Assembly: GCA_020634215.1 (NCBI GenBank)
Contig: JACKCD010000020.1
Location: 34,686 to 98,685, forward strand
DNA: 64,000 nt
Source: Ardenticatenaceae bacterium
GTDB taxonomy: Bacteria; Chloroflexota; Anaerolineae; Promineifilales; Promineifilaceae
Direction of reading: 5' to 3'
Part shown: positions 63,357 to 64,000 of the stretch, piece after piece
Position numbering within the stretch: position 1 is the first letter of the stretch
How the letters are laid out: every line of letters begins with the position of its first letter
Notes under the pieces: model-generated
Database searches by the model: none
What the model was told of the DNA's origin: nothing
What the model saw: the letters and a program-made list of their open reading frames with translations, nothing else
Program-made: the position numbers and the translations under genes

Positions 63357-64000
63357 GTAACCGCCAGGAATCGTGGGGAGTAGGGAGTAGGGGGTGGGGT
63401 ATAAGAGCGTTCACTCCCCACTCCCTACTCCCCACCCTCTTCATCCTCTCTCTCCTCGGCTACCTCCTCCTCCTACGTCTCTTCCCCCTCATTCCCCGCT
63501 ATAACCAAACCCCGCTGGCCGATATTCGCGTCTTTACGCCATCGCTGGGGGCAGGGCTTGGGTATGGGCTGCTGCTACTCTTGCTCTATGGGCTGTACGG
63601 GCTGGCGTATCAAACGATACAAACGGGTCAATCAGATAGAAACGATCACGCAAAGGCACAAAGACGCAAAGATAAGCCATTTTTCTTTGCGCCTTTGCGC
63701 CTTTGCGTGAAATTCTTTAACAACCAACAAAAAACGGTTTCGCTGCCGTTTATTTTGCTGACAACGGCCGTTTTTGCCCTGCCCCTCCTCTTCACCTACC
63801 CCATCAACGCCAATGATGTCTATCGCTATTTTATTCGCGGGCGGATAACGGCCGTTTATGCCACCTCCCCTTACAGCCAGCCACCTGCCGCCTTTACCAA
63901 CGACCCCTATCTACCGCTGGCCGGAGAATGGGCCGACGCCACCTCTCCTTACGGCCCCGTTTGGGAACTCACCGCCGCTGCCCTCACCCGTCTCGCCCCC
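63353..64000 (+). CDS. Membrane glycosyltransferase-like protein, 5' part (runs off window)
   Basis: The frame is open from ATG 63353 to the window end (216 codons). There are hydrophobic helices near residues 24-45 and 65-85 and again near 125-145. The segment NDVYRYFIRGRI followed by SPYSQPPAAF and SPYGPVWE resembles the loop of GT-C mannosyltransferase-like proteins (DUF2029/MptB type), with the Asp of the ND pair as candidate catalytic residue. Two tandem-word hairpins (63373-63436 and 63647-63709) are translated in frame; the second encodes HAKAQRRKDK and FAPLRLCVK. These hydrophilic insertions sit between predicted helices. Confidence 0.7.
   Translation, partial: MSNRQESWGVGSRGWGIRAFTPHSLLPTLFILSLLGYLLLLRLFPLIPRYNQTPLADIRVFTPSLGAGLGYGLLLLLLYGLYGLAYQTIQTGQSDRNDHAKAQRRKDKPFFFAPLRLCVKFFNNQQKTVSLPFILLTTAVFALPLLFTYPINANDVYRYFIRGRITAVYATSPYSQPPAAFTNDPYLPLAGEWADATSPYGPVWELTAAALTRLAP
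63373..63436. repeat. Hairpin of tandem GGGAGTAGG words inside a coding sequence
   Basis: The left arm GTGGGGAGTAGGGAGTAGGG pairs with CACTCCCCACTCCCTACTCC around a loop near TATAAGAGCG. It begins seven codons after the start of the glycosyltransferase-like gene, and the reading frame passes through it. Confidence 0.85.
63647..63709. repeat. Hairpin of tandem CGCAAAGA words inside a coding sequence
   Basis: The left arm CACGCAAAGGCACAAAGACG with a further CAAAG pairs with CTTTGCGCCTTTGCGCCTTT plus GCGTG. The loop is about 15 bp. The frame of the glycosyltransferase-like gene stays open through both arms. Confidence 0.88.

Overview
The window looks like a chromosomal segment of a filamentous or sludge/soil-type Chloroflexota bacterium (Anaerolineae-like). 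This is inference from content: very large PAS/GAF sensor proteins with a recurring 'YYHxHIYLLD' GAF signature, F420-related genes, a seven-gene Mrp antiporter, a class II diterpene cyclase, and a secreted repeat protein ending in FLPLVMKK. No rRNA, tRNA, CRISPR array, transposase or phage gene was found.

Layout. 1-2023: 3' part of an ATPase/TPR regulator. 2027-5492: M20 peptidase, methyltransferase and acyl-CoA dehydrogenase, all on the minus strand. 5649-9107: a secreted protein with 14 repeats. 9615-12481: MFS transporter, acylphosphatase, FecR-like protein. 12531-18567 (minus): the complete mrpABCDEFG operon, whose first gene is frameshifted near its start. 18811-20249: npdG-like and cofE-like coenzyme F420 genes, both readable only if many indels are corrected. 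20334-24472: TumE-type toxin-antitoxin pair, glycosidase-like lipoprotein, Fe-S PD-(D/E)XK nuclease, THUMP-like methyltransferase. 24519-38583 (minus): a five-gene, 14-kb sensory operon made of three PAS/GAF proteins without output domains, one histidine kinase and a stand-alone receiver. 39006-40511: class II diterpene cyclase. 40600-43005: another membrane HAMP/GAF protein. 43174-50389 (minus): gatB, gatA, gatC and def, interrupted by two toxin-antitoxin pairs, an aminotransferase and a degenerate nucleotidyltransferase-like protein. 50452-54679: cNMP-binding/PH-domain membrane protein, carbamate kinase, M50-like peptidase with TPR. 54812-59900: BMP-family nucleoside ABC importer. 59903-64000: histidine phosphatase, epimerase, NarL-type histidine kinase and the 5' part of a membrane glycosyltransferase-like gene.

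Two genome-wide patterns are the most unusual content. First, the palindrome AACGGCCGTT (core ACGGCCGT) occurs about 93 times by hand count, roughly once per 700 bp, where one or two are expected. It lies mostly inside genes, and at many copies the strand composition flips from G-rich on the 5' side to C-rich on the 3' side. Second, gene boundaries carry hairpins in which each arm is a short word repeated in tandem (for example GATTGGA, GTAATCGG, CACAGAGA, GGACGAA). Different gaps of one operon carry different words but the same architecture, and two such hairpins lie in frame inside a coding sequence. Neither pattern fits an ordinary annotated feature class.
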